In this document: positions 22,088 through 33,460 of the stretch, piece by piece
Layout of the letters: each line of letters begins with the position of its first letter
Position numbering within the stretch: the stretch's first letter is position 1
Origin: Gnetum montanum
Taxonomy: Eukaryota; Streptophyta; Gnetopsida; Gnetales; Gnetaceae
DNA length: 64,000 bases
NCBI GenBank assembly: GCA_015680685.1
Contig: MNCI01033409.1
Span: forward strand, 360,180 to 424,179
Direction of reading: 5' to 3'
Notes under the pieces: generated by a model
Seen by the model: the letters and a program-made list of their open reading frames with translations, nothing else
Database searches by the model: none
What the model was told of the DNA's origin: nothing
Program-made: the position numbers and the translations under genes

Positions 22088-22823
22088 TGGAGTAGGGTTA
22101 ATTCAAATATACAAAATCTAGATTGTATGTAAGGTAAATAATTACTAGAAAAGAGAAAAAATAGCTATCTTTATTAACTTGAAAGAGGATTATAATTATA
22201 ATGAAATCATAATTCCATAGAACATACACATCCTCACTCGATGATATTGTAGAGTAAGAGGCTATATAATCACACATGATTATTCTTGATGTAAGGATCA
22301 ATTGACTTAGATCTCTTCCCTCACATATAGGGTTGGCATGCAACAACTAAGATCACATGCAATGGCAAAAAACCATATGCTCATTGACCATACAACCTTT
22401 TACAATAAAACTTGCAACATAGAATAATATTTAACTTGAAACAAAGCTAACACTTTAATAAAATATTTTTGAAACTTAACATACTTGGCTATTTCCCATC
22501 TTGGAATTATTATATTGGAAATTTCCATGCCCAAAAAAGAATTTTGAAATGCTAGGAAGATATCTTTTTATCAATTCTTAAATGCTGGGAATATGTTTGC
22601 AAATTTGGGAAGACATCTATGACCTAAGTAAGATGTATCCTCTTAGTGATAAGATGCCTCCTCTTAGTGATAAGATGTCTCTTAGGTTGATGAAATGTCT
22701 TCTACAAATGCCCAGGTTTTAGGCAAGATGTCTTTTGGGTTCCAAGGATGTCTTTCAAGTTGAAAAAATTTTCATCCCTCCACCTATAGGAATGCTAATG
22801 GATTCAAAAGAGATGTTCCTACA
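22088..22823 (-). repeat. 5' LTR of gypsy G1 (736 bp)
   Basis: It aligns with 16503-17332. Shared landmarks are 'actagctatct/aatagctatct', 'aggatcaa..gac', 'ctatttcccatcttgga' and the ends TGGAGTAGGG and GTTCCTACA on the plus strand. The octamer-like 'agatgtct' appears several times at 22560-22760. Confidence 0.85.
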
Positions 22824-23807
22824 CCACAATCCAAGATCTAGAAACCATTTCTAACATCCAAATTGATGTTAAATTGAGATATGATGATGCTTATAGGAGG
22901 CTGAGGATCTTGTGAGTGTAAGAGATGATGTTGAATGTGAAACTTAGAGGTCTTGCTTAGTGTTGATGCAACTAGGATGATGTTGATGCTAGTGTTGATA
23001 TTAGCATTAGAGTCACTTAGTAATACTTAGTAAAAAATCCATTTTGACCTTTCAAACTACTTTCAAACTTATCAAATTTGTTGTTTGATGCCTTGGGGAT
23101 GATGTCGATTGGTTGTTAAAGGGATTGTGAGACAAAAACTAGAGCCAAAATGTTGGTTTTACATGTGGGAGAGTGTTGTTCTTAGCCTATATTGGTGATG
23201 CAGGTGGTGACTCTCACATTGATATTAGCATAAGTATCACCATCACCCAAAGTTTGAAAAGTTTTTCTTTTCTTATTTTCAAGAGAACTTTCCCAAAATG
23301 CCAAAAATTTATGCCTATCATGCTTAGACTATTGTAAATGAGTTGTTTAGAATCCCATAAAGCCAAAACAAAGGTCTAGAAGGGACTTTGATAGGGATGA
23401 TGTTGGCACTGAATCAACGTTACTTGTGGGACTTAGGAAAATTTTCATTTCTTGAGTTTTTCAAGATCATTGAAATTAATGCTCATATGCTAGGTTATGA
23501 GTTGGAATTATTCCTAAAGGGGTCTATGAGCTGAAATTTAGCTTTTGATATTATTTTTGGGGTTTTTTGATGTTCAAACTTGGATGAAACAATGTGAATC
23601 CACGCTTTCCTTGGCCAATGTTAAAATGAAATAGTGGATACAACATTGCCTTCTCTTGATGGATGCTACAAAGATGTTAAAGGAGGATCCATCAAGAAGA
23701 GAATAGATGATGAGTTGATGTACTTGTAAGAGAGAAACGTAAGAGGGAAAAAGTAGGAAAAGGGGAGAATGCTAGAATATTGCCAATACACTAGTTATGA
23801 AAATTGT
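22824..23807. other. Non-coding flank between gypsy G1 and the first copia element
   Basis: AT-rich with a loose internal repetition of 'gatgttgatgctagtg' (22970-23010, 23190-23260). No ORF with a recognisable domain was seen. It is probably the other half of the repeat interrupted by gypsy G1. Confidence 0.4.
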
Positions 23808-23812
23808 ATTAT

Positions 23813-24879
23813 TGTTGACCTTTTGGTATGTCAAAACCTTAATGAAAATGGAGAATTTAGAATGTATGTGTGTGATTGTGATCTTGTAGGGCCATTAGAA
23901 ATTTAATCAGCAAAGAACTTCAAAATGAAGAATAAGATTTTAGAAACAAGATCCATGATAAGGTGTTAAAATGAAGACTAAGTGGACTAGATGAGAGCAT
24001 GGATGGAAATGAAGTCTACAAATCAAGTGAAGATGCTTTGAAAATTGATAAGAAGTCTAAGGGTCATAAAATGATTCATATCTCAAAGTGCTTCAAAAAG
24101 TAGATGTCTAGCAGAATAGTAGATGTCTATCTCAAATAGTAGACATCTATAAGCAAAGGTCTTCTTTTCTAGGTTAATGTCTATCCTACATTGGGGGCTA
24201 TCTCAAGTAGATGTCTAAACTTTGAAGTAGACATATATACTAGCTGTTTGATAGCCATTGCAAAAATTTTGAGGAGTTTTTAAAAACTCTGAGGCTATAA
24301 GATAATGCAAAAATCTTAGAAATTATGCAAGAACTATTCATAGAAAGATTAATAATTGTCTCTCTAAGAAAATTTGTATTTGTTCCTCATTGTATCATCA
24401 ATTACATGTGTTGATTGTATTGAGCTTCAAGTTCAAGGGTCTGTAAATCTAGTTGCATTCTTTCTTTCTTGTAGCCATATAGGATTGATATGCTTCTTAT
24501 GAGAAGACATCCCTATTGAGCTTGGTGAGATTTTGTAGGATTGAGTGATTTTGTAGTGTTAAAACACTCCAATGCAGAGCTTAATTTTATAAAGGTTGTG
24601 GGATCCTCTAAATGACATTTTAAGTTTGTCAAGACCTTGCGGGGTTGATTGGTTTCACAATGATGAAACACTCCAGAGTGGATCTCAAAGCTTGTACAGG
24701 GTGTGGTGCCCTTCAAACCATATTTTGAATAAACAAAGTCTAGAACTTTACATGGATTCTAACCTCCAAGTGTGGATGTACCCAAGTTGGGAAACCACAT
24801 AAAATTTGTGAGTTTTTGTGGCTAGAGTAGTTTTAAATTAGGAACTTATTCAACCCCAATTCTAAGTTCTTGATTCACA
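23813..24879 (+). repeat. 5' LTR of copia C1 (1,067 bp)
   Basis: It begins TGTTGACCTTTTGGTATG and ends TTGATTCACA, and aligns with 29025-30127 throughout. A cluster of tagatgtct, tagacatct and similar words lies at about 24100-24245. Confidence 0.87.
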
Positions 24880-24881
24880 AG

Positions 24882-24893
24882 CAGTATCAAAGC
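24882..24893 (+). other. Primer-binding site of copia C1 (tRNA-Met type)
   Basis: cagtatcaaagc agrees at 9 of 12 bases with the usual plant initiator tRNA-Met site, two bases after the LTR end. The differences are transitions. Confidence 0.7.
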
Positions 24894-24920
24894 TTGATAA
24901 TCTCATGCAAATAACTCAAC

Positions 24921-25785
24921 ATGAAAATGGAAGGGGTAACTAATATCAGATCACCAACAACTATTGGATTCAATTGGACAACTAGAGTAATATGCTTCAT
25001 CAAATTCATCTTAAAAAGCTACATTCAACTCCTCTGTTACATAAGTAAAGGTAAACTTTATATTTTCTCTTCTAAATTCAATTTGATATGCAATGGAAAA
25101 GGCCATATGGCCTCCAAAAGAGATTGTAGCTATAGGTCCAACAACATCTATAACAATTTGGATAAGAAAAGAAGCCCAAATGATGCATTAAAAGCTATTC
25201 ATAATCTATGTCCTACCTTGAAAAATCAAGAATCTATTGAGAATCACATATGTCATCATAAAGGAAATGAAATATCCTTCAAAGAAAGGTATGAGTTGCT
25301 TTGCAAGGAATTTATTTCCTTTCAAAATATATGCTTTAAAATGAAAGGAATCTTACATGACAATGAGACAAACATTGCAACTCTTAATTTAGAATGTTCC
25401 TATCTTAAGAAAGAAAACTAAGACCTACCAGTTGAGATTCAAAGGCTAACCAATGTTATTAAGTAGATTAATAAGAAAATTTTAGAGGAGAATCTTAAAG
25501 ACCGAGAGCAAAAAGATGTACACATCAAGGACTCTTCAGGTTATTCAAAAAGATGTCCTTCTAGGTTTGATAATACAAAAATATTTAGGATCTTAAATTG
25601 CCTTTATTATGAAAAATCTGGACATGTTTAGGCTTGTTGCCATCTATGGATGAAACATTACACTTGGTGCTTTCAAAAATAGCCTAGACAAGGTTCCATG
25701 TAGGAAAAGAAAGATTGGAAGTAAAAAGAGAAGAAATCTAAACAAAACAATATGGCTCAAGTTGCTCTCTCTGCTATTAAAAAAA
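24921..25785 (+). pseudogene. Copia C1 gag (decayed)
   Basis: An open stretch of 166 codons (24921-25421) is followed by in-frame remnants. A degenerate zinc knuckle lies at about 25600-25645 (CLYYEKSGHV, a stop, then AC). The first half of gag appears shortened or rearranged relative to a normal copia gag; a KGHMASKRDC-like second knuckle lies at about 25110-25130. It sits directly before the protease motif. Confidence 0.6.
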
Positions 25786-28770
25786 ACACATGGTATATTG
25801 ATAGTGACTATTCAAGACACAGGATGGGAGATAAATCCTAATTCATACACTTTTTAGAATAGAATATGAAAGATGACATGGAAGCTCCCCTAACATGTAT
25901 TGGTACTATAGGAGGGAAAGGTAAGGGTCAATCTATAGTAAATAAAGTTTTCTTTGTTAAAGGGCTAAAGAATAATCTTCTCAATGTCAGTTAACTTTGT
26001 GGTTCAAATTTTGATGTTACCTTTCCCAAAGAAACTTGCAAAATAATAATTTAACTTCTGGAATCATTATTTTAGAAGGAACTAGAAAGGTGAATGTTTA
26101 TACCACTGTATTTAAAGATCATCCTAACCTTGAATCCATGTGCTTGATTAGTAATATAGATGATGCTCATATGTGGCATAGAAAATTAGGCCACATAAAC
26201 AAAGAAATTCTTTAGACCTTGGTGACAAAGGAAATGGTTTGTGGCTTGCCTAAACTCAAAGATTTCAATTTGAACACTTGTGAAGCATGCTAAAAAGGAA
26301 AGCAAACAAGGGTAGGGTTTGGTATGAAAAATTGCATCTCTACCTCTCATCCCTTAGATTTACATCACATGGATTTGATTGGTCCTTCTCAAATGCTTAG
26401 TTTGGGATAGAAAAGGTATTTTCTAACCATTGTTGATTACCACTCTCATTTTACTTGGGTTTTCTTTTTATATCACAAGGATGAAGTATTTGATCATTTT
26501 CTAAGAATTTGTAATTAGATAGAAAACAAAGCTATGGTGTCAAAGTCATTAGGAGTGAAAATGGAGGCAAATCCAAGAATGCTAAATTTGAAAATATTTT
26601 CAAATGAATGACATTCTTCATCAATTCTCTACTGGAAGGGCTCCTCAACAAAATGGCATAGTTGAAAGGAAGAATATGATCTTGAATGAAATGGGGAGAA
26701 CTATATTTAATGAGAAATATCTTCCTTGCCATTTTTGGGTTGAAGCGATTAATACTACATGTTATGTCTCCAACAGAGTACTAGTAATAAGATTCACCAC
26801 TAAAGCTCCTATGAATTATGGATTGGTAGAAAACCTTTATTTGGTTATTTTCATGTTTTTGGTTCTAAATGTTATGTTTTTAATGATAATGATGCCTTGA
26901 GAAAATTTAATCCTAAAATCAATGAAGAAATTTTCTTAGGATATTCTTCCATTAGTAGGGCATATAGAGTCTTCAACCAGAGAACTAATGTAGTGGAAGA
27001 GACTATAAATGTTAAAATTGATGATAGTGACATTACTTCTCCACAACTGATGATGTAGTAGTTCCCATTCAAAAGTTATATAGTACCTCCCAAGTTCAAA
27101 TTGATAAAAATTTAGAAATAGACAGTGAACATGAGGAGAAACATGAGAAGATACCTCTACTTCTACCTAAAATACCTAGACTTAGTAGATCACACTCTCT
27201 CAATGATGTCATTGGACAAGTACAAGATGGGATCTGTACTAGGAGCCAAACTAAGGAAATATGTGCCTATGTTGCATATCTTTCATAAGTAGAACCCACA
27301 AATTTCAAAGAAGTAGAAGGGTGAATTTCAACTATGCAATATGAACTAAATCAATTCATCAGGAATGATGTATGGGAATTGACACCTAAACCAAACCAAA
27401 AATGGATTAGTGGCACAAAATAGGTTTTTAGGAACAAAATTGATGAAAATGGCAATATCATTAAAACCAAAGCAAGACTAGTTGTATAAGGATATAATCA
27501 ATAAAAAGGAATTGATTTTGATGAGACTTTTGCTTTTGTTGCAAGACTTGAATTTATTAGGCTTCTTTTGGCATTTGAAAGCATTAAGGACATCAAGTTA
27601 TAGTAAATGGAAGTGAAAAGTGCCTTTCTAAATGTGATCATTTAAGAAGAGGTATATGTTGAATAACTTGAAGGATTTGTAGATCCCATTAATGCTAATC
27701 ATGTTTTTAGGCTCAAGAAGGCTCTCTATGGATTCAAAAAAGCCCCTAGAGCTTGGTATGAAAGACTCTCACAACACCTTATATCCAATGGCTTTGAAAG
27801 AGTTAGGGTTGACGCTAGTTTATTTCTCAAGAGTGAAGGTAATGATTTACTTATTGTTTAAATTTATGTTGATGATATTATTTTTGATGCTACTAATGAC
27901 ATTGTATGCAAGAAATTCTTAGATCTCATGCAATAAGAGTTTGAAATGAGCATGATGGGAGAGTTAAAAAATTTTCTTGGATTCCAAATTAATTAGACAA
28001 AAGATGGAACCTTTATTTGTCAAACTAGGTACGTTAAAGATATACTATTCAAATTCAATTTGCAGAAGTAAAGGTTAAAAATAATCCTATAATAGCAAAT
28101 TTCAAGCTCACCAAAGATGATCAAGGAAAACTTATTAATCTCAAGCTTTATAGAGGTATGATAGGTAGCCTACTGTATTTAACTGCTAGTAGGCTAGATA
28201 TAGCATTAAGGGTAGGAATTTGTGTAAGATATCAAGAAAATCTAAAAGAATATCATCGAAAGGTTGTTAAATGTATTTTTCATTATCTAAAAGGTACTAC
28301 TAATTGGGAACTTTGGTATCCAAAGGATTCCCCGCTTGATTTTTCTAGGTATTTTGATGTAGATTGGGTAGGTTGTTTAGATGATCATTGAAGCACTAGT
28401 GGAAATCTCTTTTCATGAGGAAAAAGTCTCATCTCTTGGGCAAAAAAAAAAGAAAAAATCCACAATACTCTCTACAACCAAAGTTGAGTACATTTCAGCT
28501 GGAAGTTATTATGCAGAAAGTTTGTGGATGAAAGAAATGCTTAAAGATTTAGGGATCAAACCCAAATCTACACCAATTTGTTGTGAAAATAGTAGTGTCA
28601 TCAACATGACAAAGAATCCTATCCAACATTCTCGTACTAAATACATTGAAATTTATCACCATTTTATATGAGAACATACTCAACTTGGACATATAAAGCT
28701 AAAGTTCATGAAATAGAAAATTAACTTAGAGATGCTTTTACTAAGCCTCTCGATGAATGACAACTCACTC
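25786..28770 (+). pseudogene. Copia C1 pol: protease, integrase, RT, RNase H (decayed)
   Basis: Protease at about 25790 reads TWYIDSD. The integrase zinc region at about 26173 has MWHRKLGHI and then CEAC. The integrase core has HMDLIGPSQM (26370), IRSENGG (26550, where Glu stands for the usual Asp) and RAPQQNGIVERKN (26637). RT at 27400-27990 has KARLV, then [19 protein letters not shown] and the catalytic YVDD at 27865-27876. RNase H runs from MIGSLLYLTASRLDIA (28158) to TKYIEIYHHFI (28671), with ILSTTKVEYIS. Numerous stops and several frameshifts make it non-functional. Confidence 0.87.
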
Positions 28771-29010
28771 CTCTCTGTAAAGACATGGGGTAGGACATTT
28801 TCCTATCAAGTAAGTTTTTGCCTTAATTTTCAATAAACATAGCTACTATTAAATATAAAAACATAATTTTTTCTTTCTTGCATATATTTAGGGGGAGTTT
28901 TCTAGTCCATTTTGTTTATGTCAAAAAAGGGGGATAGATTAACTGTTAATTATTTTTTTTTAGTTTTTATGGGTCATACTAACCCATTTTCTTAAGTTTT
29001 GGACACCACT

Positions 29011-29024
29011 AAAAAGGGGGAGAT
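29011..29024 (+). other. Polypurine tract of copia C1
   Basis: aaaaagggggagat lies directly before the 3' LTR. A second tract, aaaaaagggggatag, lies about 90 bases upstream. Confidence 0.75.
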
Positions 29025-30127
29025 TTTTGAACTTTTGGTATGTCAAAACCTTAAGGACAATGAAGAATGTAGAATGTATGTGTGTGATTCTGATCTTGTA
29101 GGGCCATTAGAAATTTAATTCGCAAAGAAATTTAAAATGAAAATTAAGATTTTAAAAATGAGATCCACGATGAGATGTCAAAATGAAGACTAATTGGACT
29201 AGATGAGAGCATGGATAGAAATGAAGTCTACAAATTAAGTGAAGATGCTTTGAAGACTTTCGAAAAATCCAAGGGTCATCAAAATGCTCCATATCTCAAA
29301 GTGATTTTGATAGTAGATGTCTAGTGGAAACAATAGATGTCTATTTCAAACAGTAGACATCTATAGGTAGACATGTACAGGCAGATGTTTCCTTTTCTAG
29401 GTAGAAGTCTCTCTTGCATTGGGGGCTATCTCAAGTAGACATCTAAACTTTGAAGTAGATGTCTATACTAGCCATTTGATAGTTGTTGCATGAATTTCAA
29501 GGAGTTTTTGGAAACTCTAAGGCTATAAGATAATGAAAAAATCTTTCTAATTATGCAAGCACTATTCATAGAAACATTCATCATTGGCTCTCTAAGAAAA
29601 TTTTTCTTTATTCCTCATTGTATCATGAATTGTGTGTGTTGATTATATTGAGCTTCAGCTTGAAGGATTTATACATTTAGTTACATTATTTTCTTGTATA
29701 TTTTCTTTCTTTCTTATAACCTTGCAGAGTTGATGTGCTTATTGCAAGAAGACATCCTTATTGAGCTTGTTGGGATCTTGCAAGATTGAGTGGTTTTGCA
29801 ACATAAAAAAAATACTCCAATGTGGAGCTCAATTTTGTAAAGGTTGTGGGATCCTCTAACCCACATTTTGAGCTTGCCAGGACCTTGTGGGGTTGAGTGG
29901 TTTTGCAATGACGAAAGACTCTAGAGTGGAGCTCAAAGCTTATACAAGGTGTGGTGCTTTTGAAATCACATTTTGAAGAAATAAAGTCTAGAGGTGTGCA
30001 CAGATTCTACCCTTTGAGTGTGGATGTACCCAAGTTGGGTAACCATGTTAAATTTGTGTGTTTTTGTGGCTAGAGTAGTTTTAAATTAGGAACTTATTCA
30101 ATCCCCCTTCTAAGCTTTTAATTCATA
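29025..30127 (+). repeat. 3' LTR of copia C1 (1,103 bp)
   Basis: It aligns with 23813-24879. The initial TG has become TT. It carries the same cluster of tagatgtct-type words (about 29310-29465). Confidence 0.87.
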
Positions 30128-30132
30128 GTTAT

Positions 30133-31183
30133 TTCACAAAAAGAGGGTATGACTATATCCTACATACATGATGACAAAATGGATGTCATTAATGATGGGT
30201 TTGCACCCTATTTCACTCAAGCTCTTAATACATCCTTAGTGAAATAGCATTTCTTGATCATCACTTATGTATTGATGAAAAGAAGAAGATTAAATAGGAA
30301 ATAAATCTAGAGAAAGAATGTAGGATTATAAGGTAGGTGAAATGAAATATAGAATTACAAAATTAGTAAAATTAATAAAATGAGGAAAGAACTAAGGGAC
30401 ATCACCTATACACCAAGTTGAGTTGCTATGCAATAAATGTGAGGCATGGCTAGATTCTACACTTTAATGATGTTAATAATTGATGATTGATAGATTCATT
30501 TCCAGTCCACTTAAACTCAACATATTCTCACATGGAGTAAAATGGTAAAACACATTATTTTTTGCATGAGATAAATTGTTGATAAACATCCTTACCATAA
30601 GAGTGTTGATGAGAAGAAATATTAGTAAAATGGAAAAAGAGAGAGTAGGAAGAATAGACAAAGTTCCATGGGAGAGCTATAGAGAAATTATAGCTAAAAG
30701 TAGAGAGAATAAAAGAAAGAGAGAGGATGAAAAGAAAGATAGAGAAGGAATAAAAAATAATGTAATAACTCTAAAGGAGAGTGGGAGGTAAAGGTTAGAA
30801 CAAAATTGATTATAACTATTTTATTTCTATTTATTTTGCATCCAATATAGTCTCACTTGAGGCAGGTTCTATTCACAGGATCTAGATATTAATTTTTATT
30901 TGAGTCCAAGAAATAGTATACTTCATTGCTAAAATTTCTGAGGAAAATTAAGGAATCCTATTTTTTTGGAGAGAATTTTGATGTCTTAGCATTAGGAAAG
31001 TATTGTAGGATGAGATCATCTTTTCTAATTTCTCCTAGTCAAACATAGTTATCATGATGATGTTGCATATCTTCTTGATAATTCTAAATATTAATTACAA
31101 ATAACAATATGTTTGGAGGTAGAATGCATCTGGTTGGACATAAATAATGTACTTAGAATGATGGTGGTTAGGCTGATAATGCC
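30133..31183. other. Spacer between the two copia elements
   Basis: AT-rich, with a purine-rich (AGA/GAA) stretch at about 30600-30790 that creates an incidental 71-codon ORF. No domain was seen. The last bases, 'gaatgatggtggttaggct', resemble 'ggatgatggtagttaagct' on the far side of element C2 (36917), as expected for host DNA split by C2 or a small local repeat. Confidence 0.4.
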
Positions 31184-31188
31184 TTAAG

Positions 31189-32281
31189 TGTGGACCTTTT
31201 GGTATTTCAAAACCTTGGAGATAGATTATGTGGAAAATGTGCTTGTGCTCTTGTAGGACTTGGAAAAGACAAAATCATGACAAGAGCTTAAGATCAGGAT
31301 AACAACCAAGATGGTATCAAGACAAGAGTTCAAGACAAGAACCTAAATATAGCCATGATGAGATCGGGACAAGACCAAGTTAAGAGATCAAGATGAGATT
31401 TGCATTGCCAAAGTCTGAATTGAGACTATAAGATTTCAAGGAGACATGAAGCCTACAAGCCAGATAAAGATGTTCTAATATCTACCTAGATGTCCCAAAA
31501 GATCAGTAGACATCCCAAAGGTGAAAGCTTAGTCTTAGGCTAGATGTCCCACAAAAGTAGTAGACGTCCTACTTATTGTTGAGACGTTCCAATTTCTAGT
31601 GGGATGTCCCACTTGCAAGTGGTCAATTTCCAAGCTCAGATAGGACATCCCAACTATCCATTTCCTAGCTATCGTATAAATTTCAAGGGTCATTTGGGAA
31701 GAAAAAATGCTATAAAATAGAATGGAATCCTTGTAAAAATGAAAAGCACCATTCATTGAAATATTTAATCATTGTATACATCAAGTGAATTATTTTGTTT
31801 CTCATTTCTCCATCATTTTTACATTATTTTATGTAAACCTAACTATAAGGAATTTGTAAAGTGTAGGTACACTCTCTCCTTGATTCTTTTCTTGTTTGTA
31901 AGTCCTATGGGATTGATGTGCTTCTTTCGAGAAGACATCTTGTGAGCTTGTTTGGACCTTGCAGGGTTGAGTGTGTAGCTCATGTTATTGTGAGGTTATG
32001 GGATCCTTGGAACCACATTTTTAGCTTATTGGTACCTTGTGGGGTTGAGTGTGTTTCTTATGAGAAAACACTCTATACAGAGCTCAAAATTTGTAAAGAT
32101 TGTAATTCCCTTTAAACCATATTTTTAAAGGAACAAATTTTAGAGGTGTGTAAAGATTATACCCTCCAAGTGTAAATCTACCCAAGTTGGGGAATCATGT
32201 AAATTTGTGTGTGTTTTTGGTTGTTTTAGTTGTTCAAATTGGGGAACTTGTTCAATCCACCTTCTAAGTTCTCAATCCTTA
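31189..32281 (+). repeat. 5' LTR of element C2 (1,093 bp)
   Basis: It begins TGTGGACCTTTTGG and aligns with 35763-36903. At 31475-31660 it carries tagatgtccc, tagacatccc, tagacgtcc and gggatgtccc. Confidence 0.85.
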
Positions 32282-32329
32282 AGTCGCATTAGAGCCCGGT
32301 ACTCTTATTTTTGGAGCTTAACATCTCAA

Positions 32330-33460
32330 GAATGAATGATGGAATGGACATCATACACTAAGCCACTAATGTTTAATGGGATTGGCTTCATGTACTGGAA
32401 CACTATAATGTAAGGATTCTTTGAATCCATGATGTTCAAAGTATGAGAGTTTATTCTTGAAGAATGCATACTACCCATTGAAAGCACCACAAGAGCTATA
32501 TAGGCAACAAGAAAATGGATGCAAGATGAAAAAGATAAGTTCATGTTTGATTTAAAAGAAAAAAAATGTCTTTATTGTTCATTAAGTAAATTTGAATTCA
32601 ATAGAGTACCTGGTTGCAACATCGTGAAAGAAACTTGGAAAACTCTAGAAGCAACATATGAAGGTACATCTATTGTCAAGCAATATAAGCTTCTAATGTT
32701 ACAAAGTGATTATGATAAACTTACAATGAGAGAAGGAGAGAAAGTCAAGGATTATTTTTCTAGAGTTAATGATTTAGTTGTAGCCATATGTGGGATGGGA
32801 AAAGATTTACTTGAAACTAATGTTATTATTAAAGTGATTAGAACTTTGAAACTTGAGTTTAGACCAAAAGTTATAGGCATGGAAGAAATAGAGATTTCTT
32901 AGTTCTAAAACTTAAAGAGCTTTCAAGTGTACTCAGTACATATGAAATCAATCTCATTAGTGAAGGTGTAATCAAAGCAAAGCCTATTACCCTCAAAAGT
33001 TCATCAAAAGAGAAGGAGCCACTTAAACATGAAGTGAATAGTGAAGATGAATTGGCCCTCTTATTTAGGAGAGTTCAAAGATTACTTGCATTGAAAGAAA
33101 AGAGGTTCAACCAATCAAGAATGAAAGGTAAGGAAATAGGTAAGAATTTTAAAAGTTAAATCTTGATGCATCCTCTATAGTATATTGGGTTTATGGTGGT
33201 AGAGGCCATGTGGCCTCTGAATGTCTAGTGCTAGAAGGTTTTAAAAGAAGGATTAATCTAGAGCTAAACTAAAAAAGAAAAATCTTTATACTAGTTGGGA
33301 TGATGAACAAAGTGAGGAAGAAGTAAATGATTCTACAATAGATTCACATCTTACTTTCATGATCCTTACACATGAAAATTCTACAAAAGACCTTGAAGAG
33401 TCTAAACGTAAAGTTGAGGATAGGTATAGTGATATGCATGAGAAAATCATCTCTTTTTAA
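32330..33460 (+). pseudogene. Element C2 gag (decayed)
   Basis: The clearest part is 32519-32902 (127 codons). It contains VKETWKTLEATYEGT, VKQYKLLMLQSDYDKLTM and EKVKDYFSRVNDLV, the signature of copia gag of the UBN2 type. A degenerate zinc knuckle with GRGHVASEC follows at about 33200-33230. Beyond it is a charged stretch. Start and end are approximate. Gag would supply particle protein; no pol follows. Confidence 0.75.

Larger units (their letters stand above)
16503..22823 (-). mobile_element. Ty3/gypsy retrotransposon G1, minus strand, both LTRs, dead
   Basis: On the minus strand the order is 5' LTR (22823-22088), a decayed primer-binding site, gag with a zinc knuckle, protease, reverse transcriptase, RNase H, integrase, a polypurine tract and 3' LTR (17332-16503). 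The order RT-RNase H-integrase defines Ty3/gypsy. LTRs begin TGTAGGAAC and end CTACTCCA. Total length is 6.3 kb. All ORFs are broken by stops and a few frameshifts. No clean 5-bp target duplication was found: flanks read 'caagt' on the left and 'ccaca' on the right. The LTRs differ by many substitutions and by a tandem expansion, so the insertion is old. Confidence 0.88.
23813..30127 (+). mobile_element. Ty1/copia retrotransposon C1, plus strand, complete but dead
   Basis: Order on the plus strand: 5' LTR (23813-24879), primer-binding site, gag, protease, integrase, RT, RNase H, two polypurine tracts, 3' LTR (29025-30127). Integrase before RT defines Ty1/copia. The flanks 'attat' (23808-23812) and 'gttat' (30128-30132) match at 4 of 5 positions and are a likely target duplication. 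Total length is 6.3 kb. Two G-rich tracts near the end (28922-28936 and 29011-29024) recall the multiple polypurine tracts of sireviruses, but that lineage is only a suggestion. Confidence 0.9.

Noticed and set aside
30576-30791. 71-codon Lys/Glu/Arg-rich ORF as a small protein
   Set aside because: It arises from a purine-rich simple stretch; there is no conservation or context to support coding.
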